From: Pachypanchax playfairii
Taxonomy: Eukaryota > Chordata > Actinopteri > Cyprinodontiformes > Aplocheilidae
Length of the DNA stretch: 64,000 nt
Direction of reading: 5' to 3'
NCBI GenBank assembly: GCA_006937955.1
Contig: SSNP01000044.1
Span: 3,365,914 to 3,429,913 of the forward strand
The translations under genes and the position numbers were made by a program. Below, piece after piece: positions 44,273-59,200 of this stretch; position 1 is the stretch's first letter; each line of letters starts with the position of its first letter. Below the pieces are notes generated by a model, which saw only the letters and a list, made by a program, of their open reading frames with translations, was not told the origin of the DNA and ran no database searches.

Positions 44273-47200
44273 TTTTAAGTCTCTTTTAACACTTTGTTCT
44301 GGTAAACAATATTACACTAATCCCTACCTATTATGCTACATACAGTGCTGATTAGCTCAGATCAGCTCATGTTTATGCATCCTGCATGCTGATTGGCTTC
44401 GATTAGCTCATGTATATGTATCCTTTATGCTGATTGGCTCAGATCAGCTCATGTTTATGTATCCTACCTGCTGATTGGCTCAGATCAGCTCATGTTTATG
44501 TATCCTGCGTGCTGATTGGCTCAGATCAGCTCATGTTTATGTATCCTGCGTGCTGATTGGCTCAGATCAGCTCATGTTTATGTATCCTGCGTGTTGATTG
44601 GCTCAGATCAGCTCATGTTTATGTATCCTACCTGCTGATTGGCTCAGATCAGCTCATGTTTATGTATCCTGCCTGCTGATTGGCTCAGATCAGCTCATGT
44701 TTATGTATCCTGCGTGCTGATTGGCTCAGATCAGCTCATGTTTATGCATCCTGCGTGCTGATTGGCTCAGATCAGCTCATGTTTATGTATCCTGCGTGCT
44801 GATTGGCTCAGATCAGCTCATGTTTATGCATCCTGCGTGCTGATTGGCTCAGATCAGCTCATGTTTATGTATCCTGCGTGCTGATTGGCTCAGATCAGCT
44901 CATGTTTATGTATCCTACGTGCTGATTGGCTCAGATCAGCTCATGTTTATGTATCCTGCATGCTGATTGGCTCAGATCAGCATGTGGTAATGTATCCTGC
45001 CTGCTGATTGGCTCAGATCAGCTCATGTTAATGCATCCTGCGTGCTGATTGGCTCAGATCAGCTCATGTTTATGCATCCTGCCTGCTGATTGGCTCAGAT
45101 CAGCTCATGTTTATGTATCCTGCGTGCTGATTGGCTCAGATCAGCTCATGTTTATGCATCCTGCGTGCTGATTGGCTCAGATCAGCTCATGTTTATGTAT
45201 CCTACATGCTGATTGGCTCAGAACAGCTCATGTTTATGCATCCTGCGTGCTGATTGGCTCAGATCAGCATGTGGTAATGTATCCTGGATGCTGATTGGCT
45301 CAGATCAGCTCATGTTTATGCATCCTGCGTGCTGATTGGCTCAGCGAAGGAGAGCAGCATTAGATTGAGCTTGGCATTATCAGCGTCTCGCTCAGTCAAC
45401 ATTGTGTTTCTCTGGGTGAAGTGTGTTTATCGGCTTCAGATAAATCAACCATAGAAACACAGTTGAATCTTATTTAAGCACCAGGGTGGACAGACAGAGA
45501 GACAAAGATAAAACATTACAGACCCCAAAAACTGATAGTATCTGTCTGTGTGTATATTTGTCACCAGGAACAGTTTGTGGTTGACATGCAGAGGAGGTTG
45601 AGTGTTTGGGTGAGAGGTCCCTGAGCAACACTTGGAGGCAACCAACAACATGATGAAGAGGAGGAACTGGAAGAAAGAAGAGGACTCTTTGCCCCCAATC
45701 AGAGAAAACTGAAGGACAGATGCATTGCAAAGGCCTGTGACACCTAGGATCCACCCCAATACTGGATGGGGGGCATCAAAAACCCATCAGAGGCCTTACC
45801 AATGAAGTAAAGTCCAACATCAGAGAAGGAACCCTGACCACCTTCTACAACCCTCATCACTAAATCACCAAGATGTTCATGATGTTTCAACCACTGAATC
45901 ATTTCTGTTGGATCAGGACATAAAAACATGCAGGTTAGTGGCTCCTGGAGTCTAGACTTGACACCACTGTAACACATGCTGTAGGGATCTTTAACTATGA
46001 GGAAAGTCAAAGTAGTTTTAAAAAGGTTCAGCTTTCCACTTTAAGAGGAACTGTACTTCACTTCCTCATTAAGAGAAATTATTTTTGATATTTGTATTAC
46101 TTGGAAAAAAAAAACTTATTTATGAAATGATTTCAGTTTTTTGAGTTCTTAATTAAAGGTGTGGACTGAGTGAGTGCACGTGTGTGGGTTTGAGTCCAAC
46201 CTCGTTCTTGAGCTCAGCAATCTGGTCCCGCAGCTGGCTGATGTACTGTTTGGAATCAGAGTGGTTTAGCTGACCCTGGATCAGACCTTCTTCCTTCTAC
46301 AAACAAAATGACATGCCGAGGTTTAAGGTGACGCACCTTGAGTTGGTAAAATACGCACACACCCACACACACACCTGTATCTCGAGTTCGGCGATCTTCT
46401 GCCTGAGTTCAGCCATGACAGCAATGCTGTCTGCTTCCCTCAGTCGCACTGCCATCACCTCCTCTTTACTCTGGTGCATTATGGGTAACAGAGGTAGTGG
46501 GTCCAAAAAAGAACAGAAAAAAAAGAGAATTTGTTTAATTGAAAGTGGTGATGCATCCCAACTTCTCACTGTTCAGTCATCTACTACATCTCCTGACTAA
46601 GACCTTTCAGCATTTAGATATATAAAATGTAGATTTGTAGCTTCTGTCCAACTTTTTGCTTATTGTCTCTGTCAATTCCAAATTATCTGTTTTGCCACAA
46701 TAAAACTACGTGTTTTCTGTCCAGCCACACCTTGCAATCCGACTCTGCCTGCTTCCTTTTCATCTCGTTGAGCTGCACCTGGAGAGCTTTGTTCTGATTG
46801 GCCAACATCTGGAGCCGGTCTTGAAAGGCAGAGCGTTCCTGCTCGTTACGACCAATTAGTTTACTGTGAATCTGGTTCTAAATTAAAGGGGAAACAAGCA
46901 CAAAAATTGTATACTGGCTGTACAAAAAAATGTATATTATCACAATTATTACAGCACAGTTTACAAATCTGTTTTTTTTTTTTTTCCAAAGGACATCATG
47001 GGTTCCCCACATGTTCATGTTCCAAAGATGTAATTAATACTTCCCCTGTGTAAAACCTGTCACCATGTTGTTATTTCAGGTTAAATGTGGACATTTGCAC
47101 ATTAAATGCAGTTGTTCTGACCTGGCTTTCCAGCTGCAGCGCTTTGAGTTTGACCTCTCGGAGCTCAGCTTGAGCCTGCGCCTCTCTCAGTCTGACTGTC

Positions 47201-50200
47201 ATCAGTTTGTCCTGCAGCTCATTCATAGCATTCTTCTTGGGAGATTCTTTCCAGTGGCCTCCTCCGTTGCCTGTGCTGCTACCGCGGGACATGTGAAGCT
47301 GAAAGAGCAAATTCCTTTAACTCTGGTGAACTGAAAACGGGAGACAGTTTGTGTAATCTACCTGCCAGCGCTGGTTGAGCTTGGTAACACTGTCTTGCAT
47401 CTCTCGGAAGGAGCGCAGCATCTCCAGCTCCCTCAGCTTCATCTGCTTTACTTCCTCCTGCAGGGCTGCCATGTTGTTCTCATCTGGCAGGCAGCTGCTT
47501 CTCTGGATGGTTCAGTATTGCAGTTATACAAGTTAGTAGAGTTAGTAAACTAGATCATGATGAAGAAGAAGATTTCTGAGGTTTTACAAACTCAATCATT
47601 AATTACTGGGTGAACAGAATTTCTCTTTATTTATTTAAAACCTATAAAATGTATTTTATCTATAAACATATCTGATAACTGGAGGAGCATTAACATACTC
47701 TAACAGCTCTAAAATCAAACTACAGACCAGAAGGCTGATGCAGTCAGGACTAGAATAATACATTTTAATACATAATAATTTGGGATGCACCAGTGTCGAA
47801 ACCATTTTGATGTACTCGATACTTAACCGATACTCGATGAACTGATACTTAAAATGTGGAAGCTCTGCAATAATTTCACATCGAATGTTTATTTTTTACG
47901 TGAAAATTTGGTTTTGTGGTCATTTTAATAATATTTTTATTTTTTTATCAAGTTCACCATTTTTTGTTGTAACAAGCAGAGAATAAAATAAAACATGTTT
48001 TCCAATTTATTGCATTTTTTGTGTGGTAGAAGTATCTTTTTTTAAAATTTTTATTTCTTATTTATATTAATCCCTCGTGGGGAAATTTGTCTCTGCATTT
48101 GACCCATCCTCACCGTGAGGTGAGGAGGTGAGGAGCAGAGGGCTGGTATCTTGAACAGCGCCCGGGGGGCAGTTGCGGGGTTCAGTATCTTGCTCAAGGA
48201 TACTTCGACACGTAGCCTCATGCCGGGACACGGGATCACGCTCCGGTTTCCTGATCGGAGGATGACCTCCTTCCCGACAGACTACGGCCGCCCCGAGGCA
48301 GCGGCGGGTTTAGTATCTTGCCCAAGGATACTTCGACGTAGCTTGCCGGCACCGGGGATCGAACCCGTCATCTTTCAAATGAAGGGCAATCACCCCTCCG
48401 CTAGACTACGCCGCCCGCCTTAAAAACATATCGACAAGTACTCAGGTCCAAGTTTCGGTATCGTATCAGTTTGAAAAATGTGGTATCGTTGCATCCCTAA
48501 TAATAATAATATATTGTAACCATGGTTGCAGACAGAAAAGTCCAAAGACTAAGTACACAGCTGAATGAAACTGTGACAGAAGCTTTTCTATGAAGTAATA
48601 TATGCCTAAAAACCTCAGACAGTTTGTTTCTATTAGTTTGTAGACAGTTAAACCTTCTATAATATTTTCACAGACATGTTTATGGGCTCTTTCTGCTCAG
48701 TGTGTTAACATTTGGTTCATTCTAAGAGAAAATCTTTGCGTTACTGCACCTTTTCCAGGTCCAGCACCTTGTCTTGCATTTCTTTCAGTGCTCCGAGTAG
48801 TTCGGCCTCACGCAGCCGGGACTGCTCCAACTGGGTCTGCAGGTTCATTACAAACTCCTCTGTGTACTGAAAACAAATATCACTGTACATATACATACAC
48901 ACGCAAACTGTAAAGCTCATTTTGTTCTCTGTGCTAAAGTTCAGCATGTTTACCAAAGTATTTTGTAAAATTCTGCTTAAGCTCTTTCTTCTGCTTTTCT
49001 CATGAAATTAGAAGTGTGCTCTGGTTACATATCTTAAACAAAAACTTTCATGAAACATACAGAGGAAAAAATGACTAAATCTAAATCCTGGAAACAACTA
49101 ACCAAGAATTTATATTATATTATTGTTTTTAAGAAAACCCCTAAAAGGCCCGAGATTTAACCTGTTAAAGTAATAATGTTTATTACTTTAACAGATTTAA
49201 CCTGTTAAAGTAATAATGTTTATTACTTTAACAGATTTAACCTGCTAAAGTAATAATGTTTATTACTTTAACAGATTTAACCTGCTAAAGTAATAATGTT
49301 TATTACTTTAACAGATTTAACCTGTTAAAGTAATAATGTTTATTACTTTAACAGATTTAACTTGTTAAAGTAATAATGTTTATTACTTTAACAGATTTAA
49401 CCTGCTAAATTAATAATGTTTATTACTTTAACAGATTTAACTTGCTAAAGTAATAATGTTTATTACTTTAACAGATTTAACCTGTTAAAGTAATAATGTT
49501 TATTACTTTAACAGATTTAACCTGTTTAAGTAATAATGTTTATGTTTTTTTGCTGTTTTTTTGTAACGTTCTGTGTAAAAGTGGTTAATCAACATACAAA
49601 CACATAAATCAACTCATACTTTAGTCCACTGACTCAAAGTGATTGCAGAAAATAGAAAGCCGCAGCAGATTTTCATGTCACCACATCAAAGTGAAACTAA
49701 AAAGTTGAGAGTGAAAGAGCAACAGAGCAGAGTGGAAAAATACTTTCATAGCAGACAAAATACAAACGCATTAAATTGGGCAAGTACATAGCGTGAGTAA
49801 AACTTTACAATTTGTCATTTCGGGTTTTTCATTCTTTCCCATCAAAGATTTGTTAGAGTATGTGGGGGTGTGAGAACCCTGCGGGGTGAAGGGTAGCAGA
49901 ATCTGTACTGGAATAATCACAATGACATCATTTAGTGTGAAACCAGTGATTGGATTTATTTTTAAACTCATCTAAATAACGGACAAAATTAACTACAGTG
50001 CTTAATTAGAAAAAAAAAATCACTTGCGTTTGACGCCATCTTCTCACATTTCCAAGACTGTTGCTGATTTATGGCTAAAAATCAGTGTTTAATAGTGGAA
50101 GAAGTAGAATCATTTATCTCTAATATAGATGTGGACAAAATTTTTGCAATATCTTTTATTAAAAAAAAAGAAAAATCCACAATGTTCACTGAATCACAGT

Positions 50201-53200
50201 GGTGTGAAAAAGTTTTTGCACCCTTTGTTATTGCTTATTTTTGTTTGACTGTTAGGGGCTCGACACGCGGGAGGTGACATCGCCTCTCCTCCATTTATTT
50301 TCAATAAGATGTGCAACAAAGCGATAATCACAAGTCTCACTCTTGCTAAGCGAAATGTGAAAATTGTGCATGTATCGTGCACATGCAGGCCTGAGATGCA
50401 ATCCCAGAAAGTTGCGAAAATTTCAACTTTTCATCGCTGTTGCTCAGACGAGGACCAATCAGCAGAGGTTTTATTGACTGACCAATGAGCTGACAGGATA
50501 CTGCTCGGTCATCTTCAGGAAAACATGGAGGAAAAATTGATTTGAATTGAAGTAATTTACGTGTTTTTCGTCTCTTGTATAAAAAAGTTAGAAGTAAGAT
50601 TTCACTTTACTCCAGCAAAATCTTATAACACTTCATATCTAGCTTTTTTTCAGATGTTTCAGATAGAGATGGTTCAGAAAATGAAAATCACCCTCATCCT
50701 CTTCACAACACTGTCAATTTTATAACATTTTCTCTCAGTTTCATGTTATTTGAGTGACCAGTGTAGATTTTTTTGTCTTTCAAAAAGGAAACAACATTTC
50801 TTTCACATCTGTATATCTGTAGGTGTTAGTAAAATATGTAAAATAATTTAAAAGTGATGTTTGAGTGTTATATTTTTAACCTCCAAAATATTTAACTCAA
50901 GTAGAAAAGAGAAATATGAAACATAATACTGACTGACCTGGATAATCTGGCGCTACATTAGAAGAAAATCAGATTAAAACTATTTTAAATACACTGATAA
51001 GTGACAGAATTTTATTTTGAAATTGACAATATTTATTGCTGTGGTGAAATTTCTGATTTTGTAAAATATATTAAAAAGTTTATAACTATGTATTACTGTT
51101 ACTACATTTAATACATTAATTGAATGTTAAATATGAGCTCATCAAAAATAGGTAGCTGAGAAAACAGTAATACCATAAATAAGTACTGATGCATACACAG
51201 TCTTTAAAAATGTTAAATTTATAGTCTTATAAAGGATCGTGTCAAAAGACTCACAGCAGTGTTTATTTACTACTTTCTTTCTAATTCTTTTACCTTCTGA
51301 TCAATATAAACATGTCAATCACAGAAATTTGGGAGAACTGTCAGAATAAAACTGAAAGAAATTAAATTTTTGGGCTTTACCTGCCTCCCACCACTTACTC
51401 ACAGATATAAAATATATATTTTTCTCTCTTTGAATCCCAGAAAACCTCAAATTTGTGGCAAAAAAGGCTGAAATGGTTTAATATTAAAGTGCTATTATGA
51501 GTTGTACTAGGGGCTAAGACATTTTAGATTTTTTATTTTTGGATTCATATTTTTTAAAAATTTGTAAAGTGGGGAATCCGCGAAAGTTGAACTGCAAAGT
51601 AGTGGGGGATCATTGTATATCTATTCATTCAGTGATTTACCTTTTGCTGCTGCAGCTCTCTGATGGTGTCCTGGGCTTTTTCAAGGCTTTCACTGGCTGT
51701 GTTATACTGCTGCTTCACCACCGCCAGCTCACGTTTGATCACATAGTTCTCCTCTGCTTCTTGTGCTCTTGTCACCTGACCCTGTTAGTAAGCCAGAGTA
51801 GAAGCAGGTTATGATCATCCTTAGAGCTTACATAAAAATCTAGAACATCTACTTCTGAAATTACAAAAGAAACTGTAAGATCCTGTTTACTACCATCTTG
51901 TACTTTTGAAGGCAGAGCAGAAACATAGGAATGAAAAAAAAAGTAAATGTTGCTTTGGTTTTTTTTTTAGTATTTGATGTTGAATATGGAACAATTTCAT
52001 AAATATCTTGATTTAAAAACATAATCTCAATGGGGTGTTTAAATGGGTGCAGAATGAAAGTACAGTACAGTACAGTAAAATATAATAAAATATTGATTTT
52101 AATGGCACGACATTGGCATTATGTTTACATCTATCAGCCAATAGCGGCACCATTACGGGTTGCCTAATACAGTTAATAGTCCGAGGCTGGTACTGTGGAA
52201 AGAGGTCAGCAAGTCCAGCAGCTGCTTCAGAGCCCCGGAGATTCTGTTATCCTTCTCAGGAGAGCAGCGACCAGAAGATTAAAAACCAGAGGGAGTTTAG
52301 GTGAAGCTACAATAGATGGAACCAAATAAAACATCTTCACAACATCAAAAGACACGTTGAAATGTTGAACCTGCATCCTGACAGCAGTGTTCTATTGCTA
52401 CAACTAAAACATCCACATACTAGATGTCGCTATAACCAGGGGTGCACATAAGTGGTCCGCAGGTCCGCACACACTGTCAAAATATAAAATGCGCACCAGA
52501 TGAAAAGTTGCAACACGCGTTTTCGTACTTAACATTGGTTTGGCTGAGCTGCATGAATTTTTAGGTTAATCAGAGGCGGTTCATTGTCAAATAAATGAAG
52601 AATCCCGTTGACTTCTTTTGTTTGACTGATATGTTTCTCAGCCAGAGCGCCGAAGTTCCAGCTGATCAGCTGATGCTGCGTCTCTCTCTGTCTCTGTGTA
52701 TCAGTTTGCCAGTGTGACGGATTTTCAGTCAGTCAGATCAGTGCAGCTGACTGCAGGATTCTGCATCGCGTCAAAACTGAAAAAATTCACTGAATAAGAC
52801 AAATAGACCATCGTGGCACAGACGTGTAGAACTACCTTTTTGTGCTATAAAATACAGAAAACCACCTGTTTTAATCAACAGTATCAGCGTATTTGTCTGT
52901 GATCCGCGCCATTTTGAATGTGCGCAAAGCACTATGGGATATGCAGTCAATGCCCCATAACTGTCCAGTGTATCTTTTTATCTGACTGCATCACATTACA
53001 AACATCCTCATCATTTCAAAACAAAAAACAGTTACAGTAAATGACAGAAGCCCCAACAGCTGACTAATAAATTTCAACACCAAACTGTTAAATGTAGATT
53101 AAAGTGAACAATCAAACCTGTAAACAATCCAACCTGAACTCTGAAGGGTTTTTTTTTACCAGTATTTTTATATTTTACTGGTTTCTCTTGATTTTTTCAA

Positions 53201-56200
53201 CAATTAAAGGATTTTTATTGAAACAAATATAGAGCCAGGTAAAGTAAACAGACTGAATTTGAAGCTTGATGAAACCAAAAACAAAGCAGAGGAGCTCGGA
53301 AGAGACACAGCGAGACACATTTAAAATTGTGAGGACCAAGCAACAACCCTAGGTTCTCTTCTGAGAACCAGACAAAAATATTATGTGCACCCCTGGATAT
53401 AATGTTCATGTTCATGTTGACTGTATTTGCCAAAAATCTGATGTTCTATGCCTCAAAGAGAAGAAAACAGGAATTTTTTGAAAATACTAAAGAAAAATGT
53501 AAGATTTTGCATAAATCATCATCTTAAAATGTTAATTGTTTCATATTTTCAGCTGATGTTGACGCCTTCATACAGAAACAACTCTGTTTCCTTGATCTCA
53601 TGTTGTCAAGAAGACAGCAGATTCACAAAAATCTTCAATAAACTAAAGATATCTGTAACAAAAATGTAACAAATTAATGACAGTAACAATGAGAAAAATT
53701 AACATGCCACATGGAGATACAGTACAAACTGATTCAGTTTCAACATGGCTGAACACGACATGCATTCAGGGTTAAAACAAACATATTTGGACCAAAAAGT
53801 TACACAACACAAAATCCTTTCATGCATTTTTACTGGTAATAATAAGATGCAGTGTAGAGAAACTGAGAGAGGAGATGTGAGTAGCACAGAGGTTACTGAA
53901 GTCTGTGGGAAAGTGGTTGACAGTACTCTACCTGTATCAGTCTGTCTGCCAGAGCAGCACTCTCCTACAGCATCACCAAGGAGAGGAACAAAGACCATGA
54001 AAAAAGTAATGAAAAGTGGAAAAAACAGAGGGACATCATGAACCAAGAGGGACATTTAACAGAATAAAGATATGGGGAGAGAAAAGTTGAGGAAACAAGT
54101 GTGAGGAAGTAAAGAAAAGGAAAAGGCAGCAGTAAAATCTAACAGCTTTGTATAGACGAGAGGATTTAAACCTATAAGAGTTCTGGAGAAAAAAGGAAAA
54201 AACTTGCTCGATATTCACGCACACACACACACTCATGCACACACGTATAAGAATAAGCATTTAATAGATTAAAAAACTACAAAGAACAAGCGTGTCCATT
54301 ACTTCCTCTCCTCGTCTAATCCAACTCGTTATTTAAATGAACTTTTTAAAGATTTCTTACCTTCTCCAGTGTTTCGATCCTCTGCTTTAAGAGACGGTTT
54401 TCTGTGCGTAACCTCTGAACGAAGAGAGTAAAGAAATGTATTTGCAAATATTATAAAAACAGATTAGCATATTTAACACAGCATTAAAAATAATATACAA
54501 AATACACACACCTTAATCTCAATTTGTTCTTCCATTTCTTTGTTTTTGATGGTGGTATATTCTTTCTCAAGTCTGGAAAACATCATTTAAAACAGCATAA
54601 ACTTACAAAATCTTCTCTAAAGTTTTGCATTTATAAAAATATTGTACTTTTTAAATCACTGCTTCGAGCACCAGCATTAACCACACTGTGTCTTTGAATC
54701 TGCTGCTGTCAGTTGCTGATTAGGACCAAACTATGTTGTATTCTCAATGCCAAAAAATAAAATCCTTAAAATTATTTGTGGTTTGCCAACAACCAAAGCA
54801 TTACAGTGTGAACTGGCCAACATGGACCAGAGGTGGCTGTAACTTGATTAAAGACAAATCAAGGTAATGAGCATTCTTACTTCTTCATCCTCTTGGGGTT
54901 GTACTTGATCTGATAGGCTCTGAGGATCAACTTGTCTGGGCAGCTGTCAAACTGGTGAGGAATCACCTTCTGGAAATGCTGTCAGACACAGAGAAACATG
55001 CAAAAAGATGATGTGTATTAATTTCTTTAAAAAAACATTTACAATGACCAGATTAAAGGTCTGATTCACTACGTTGATCGTTTGAAGGAGTTTTGTGTCA
55101 CTTCTTGTTAATTTCACTTGATTGTTGCTTTTCCGGATCTCTGGTCTGTTTTTGGATTCTACTTGTTTTTGACTAAATATACTTGTCATTCAAGGCACAC
55201 ATATGGACAGTAATATGTTCAAACATGGTATTTGTTATAGTCAAACAGGCCTAGCAGAGAAATCTAGTAACAAAACACCACTCAAATTCAAATCAGAGAG
55301 GTTGTTCCAAGGTTTAAAACTTTCCTTTTTGATCCTTTTGTTAGGGTAAGCTTGGGTCATCTTGACCCATCCCTTTAGTTATGCTGATTTAAGCTTAGAC
55401 TTTTGGAAACATACTGATCAAATTTCTTTACTCTGCTGTCTTTACACTCTGCGAAAGTGTATTTGTAGTTATTGAGTGGCCCAACCCTTCTATGTTTGTC
55501 CTTGTTTCTTTCCTATAAAAAAAAAAGCAATAAAATCCTCCGTGGTGTGTCTTCCACTTGAGAAAGTGGCCCGAAGCTCCTCTACTTCAGCAACATGTAG
55601 CTACATGTTAGCACAGAACTTGCTCGTCACATGAGAAACCCCCTATGGCAAGTAAATAATGTATATAATCACCACATGGTGCTTCCAGCTGCTTGACCTG
55701 CAGACTCCACAGTACCAGCCTCACTGTGCTGGAGTATTTACGGTATTAGGCAACCCAAAATGTTGCCAGCTGCTCTGCCAGCTATTGGCTGGTAGATGTA
55801 AACAAAATGCCAACGTCATGCCCATCAAAATAATATTTTACTTCAAATATAATTTTTAAAGGAAAGGCTGTATTTTCATTCTACAACCCTCTAAACACCC
55901 CGTGGAGGTATTATTTTGTTAAAAATATTGCTTTTTATGAAAATATTCCATATACCACCTTTAAGTTTAAGTTTATTTATTTATAAAGTGCCAGTTCACA
56001 ACAAATTAATTTCAAGGCACTTTACAGAAATATCAACCAATTAGTAATAAAACATTTCCTATCTAAAGAACCAGTAGATTAGGATGGAACATCAATATGT
56101 ACCATATCCAGAAGGTTTGCTGTGTCTCCAGAGTCTGAAGAGCCTGGAGGACATTCCAGGAGACAGTTACCATACGAGAGCTGGACATGGCTGCTGAAGG

Positions 56201-59200
56201 TCTTTGACCCATCAGCAGGATCAGTATATGTTCCTTTGTGTAAATGAGTCCTTGCAGAGACCTACAAAGTGACCCCATGAAGTTCTCTGATCAAACCCTT
56301 AGAAACAGACTTCATGAGGATACCATGTCCTCTAGTGGGCCCGGGTCTCACTGCCTGACAGTGTGAAGCTCAACTGACATTAGACAGAGAAGACCAGAAT
56401 TGGCAGGTCCAGTACTGAAGTCCAGTGCTGTTCACAGATGAGAGCAAATTCACGCTGAGCTCATTTGCAGGGCATGAAGGGTCTGAGGAGGAAGCAGTGA
56501 ACATCAGTTCTGGTCTGAGGAGGCGGAGCCATCGACCCGTACAGGATAAACTATGGAACCCTGTCTGCCATTAGGTATCTGGATGAAACCCCTGCTGGTG
56601 CAGTGGGTTTTTGGGTTCCTCCTGGTGTATAATAATACCTGACCTCATGCAGCAAGAGTCTGCAGGTAGTTCCCACAGTTTGAGTTGCTGCAATGACATT
56701 TCAGAAAATTGGATCAATCAATCAATCAATCAAATCAAAAATACTTTATTAATCCCCGAAGGGAAATTCAAGTGTTGTTGTAGCTCAGTTATTCTTCAGG
56801 GAGCCATAGAGAGTTCTAGCTGTGGACAGGAAGGATCTCCTGTAGAGGGTTCTAGGTGTAGACAGGAAGGATCTCCTGTAGCGGTCTTTGCTTCAGCCAA
56901 TTATGAAGAATCTTCTGACTGAAGACACTCTGTTGTTGAGTTACTGTGTTCTGAAGAGGAAGATGAGGGTTTTCCATCATGTTCTTCATCCTCCTTTGGA
57001 CAATCAACTCAAGAGACTCCAGTTCAGTCTCCAGGACAGAATCAGTCCTCCTTATCAATCTGTTCAGCCTCCTCGTGTCACATACTCTGATGCTCCGCCC
57101 CCAACAGGTAACTGCAGATGTGATCAGCTGACAAACTCCTCTTCATTTTTCGCTCCTCTTCAAATCTGTCTGTCCGTATTGTTTGAAAGCCAGACAGAGA
57201 CACACTGGAGTCCAGGATATGTCCCATTAGCCATGTCTCAGTGAAACACATGATGCTGCATTTCAACAGAGTTTCAAGTTCATCCATTTTGTTAGCAAAG
57301 AGATCTCACATTTATCAGTGTGACTGATGGAAGTGAAGGTTTAAACTTCCTCTTTCTCTCTCTTCACTCTGCTCCTGCTCTGCATCCATGTCTTCTTCTT
57401 TTGAGCTCATCAGGGATCCAGACTTTCAATTTGAGGATTATTTCAGCCTTAGAAATGTCAGTTAGCTGCTCTTACTTGTAAACAAGTATCTTGTTGCCAT
57501 GGTTACGCATCATAACAAGTGGCAAAAAAGTGACACATCAAGCAAAAAACTCGATCAGCACAGCACCCAAATCAGAAGAAAAGCATCCAGAAAATATTTC
57601 CAAAAGAAAAAACCATCAAGAAATATTCTAAAAGAACAAAAAAATGCTAGCAAATGCTAGCTAAGTCACAGAGCTACTCCAACAAGCTGCCACCAGTTAT
57701 AGCGCTACTCCGGAATGCTAAAATCACAAAATGTACCTCAACTCGTCACAGTGTTTCACTTTGTTAACGTTAATTTATAGATTTGTTAAAACCAGATCAT
57801 CCTGCTGAATTTGTTAAAACCAGGATCATCCTGCTGAATCAGTTATTCAGTGTAAATTTCTAGATGACTTTGAATTAAACCCTCTGAAGGTTGATAACTT
57901 TGATTTTCATCAGATTATGTGACATCCTTTAGTTCCAAACACGTTCCCTGTTCTATATCAGTCTCGATATCGAGCAGAATTTTCAACCAACTGAGATTTG
58001 GAATGTTTTCAAAGTTGATGTGAAAGAAACTTTATATTATGTGATTACTTCTCTATAAATCGGGAGTTGTAAACACCCAAAAATAAATCTAATTAGAATA
58101 AATTCATCAGAGATGAAAGAAAAAAAGCTAAAATGTTTAAAATTGTGACACGAATGAATGAAAAGCTGACACACAGAAAAACAGATCTTCCCATTTAACC
58201 CGATTTTCTTCAGGAAAAATCTACAGAACAGTGTTAAAGAGTTTCATTTTTACAAAGACAAATAATACAACATGTTGAACAAGTTCAATTGTGTGAGGCT
58301 GTTTTTATTAAATCAGATCTAAACTTTGCTCTTCAAGAAGTCTGCATGCAGAGGGGACATTGGAACGTGGAGTATTTTGTCTCGGGCTGAAGCTGAACAT
58401 AAAACTATTTTCTGCAGAAAGTGGCACACAGCTGCAGTTGCTTACCTGTGACATTCCCTCCATGTCGAGCTGAATGAGGTCAGTTTGGTTGTACTGCAGG
58501 ATGGCCAGACCCACACGGAAGATAATCTCTAACCCCTAGTAAGAGATTATACATATCTATAAATATATCTGTGCTTTGTAGTAAATTAACAAACAGATCG
58601 CTGAGTAAATTCAGAACATGTTTCCTACCTCATACATGAATATGTCAAATATGCGAGTGGCAACAGGAAGAGGGAGGAAAGTGAGAAAAAGGGTGAGGAA
58701 CCAGGATGAAGCGTACATGGATGTGTGAAAACTCTGAGAGCGGAAATGGACGTTCAGCTCTGGAAGTTGCTCCTGTGGAGACAAACAGCAGAACTTCAAA
58801 CACGGAACTTTAAAACAGCTCCAACAAGAGTCTCAGAAAGTAGATGTAAACTGACATGTTGCTGCCCCTATGAGGACAAGTATAGTACTGCAGCAGTAAT
58901 TTGTTGAAATGCTCATGCTGTTTTTGTCTTACCTGTAGTAGATACTCAAACTGGTAGATGCAGAGACCAAGCTCTGCCATACTGGGTTTGAATAGTTCCC
59001 TTAAACGGTACTCCTGCATTAGACGGACAAAAACACAGAATGCCTCCTCCTCTGGCATCTGCATGGAGGTGAGAGAAATTAGCATGTCACTTCATCTGAT
59101 ATGCATCTACTTTAGCTCATACTAAACTGCTTCAATAAAAACTAGAAAATCCCTCATAGAGTTCAGACCACCAACAAGCTCCTCAGATCCTCCAGGTTGG

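Noticed and set aside
45445..46010. Minus-strand frames of 88-104 residues in the evi5 intron
   Set aside because: No family similarity, overlapping frames, and no splice signals joining them to evi5 exons.
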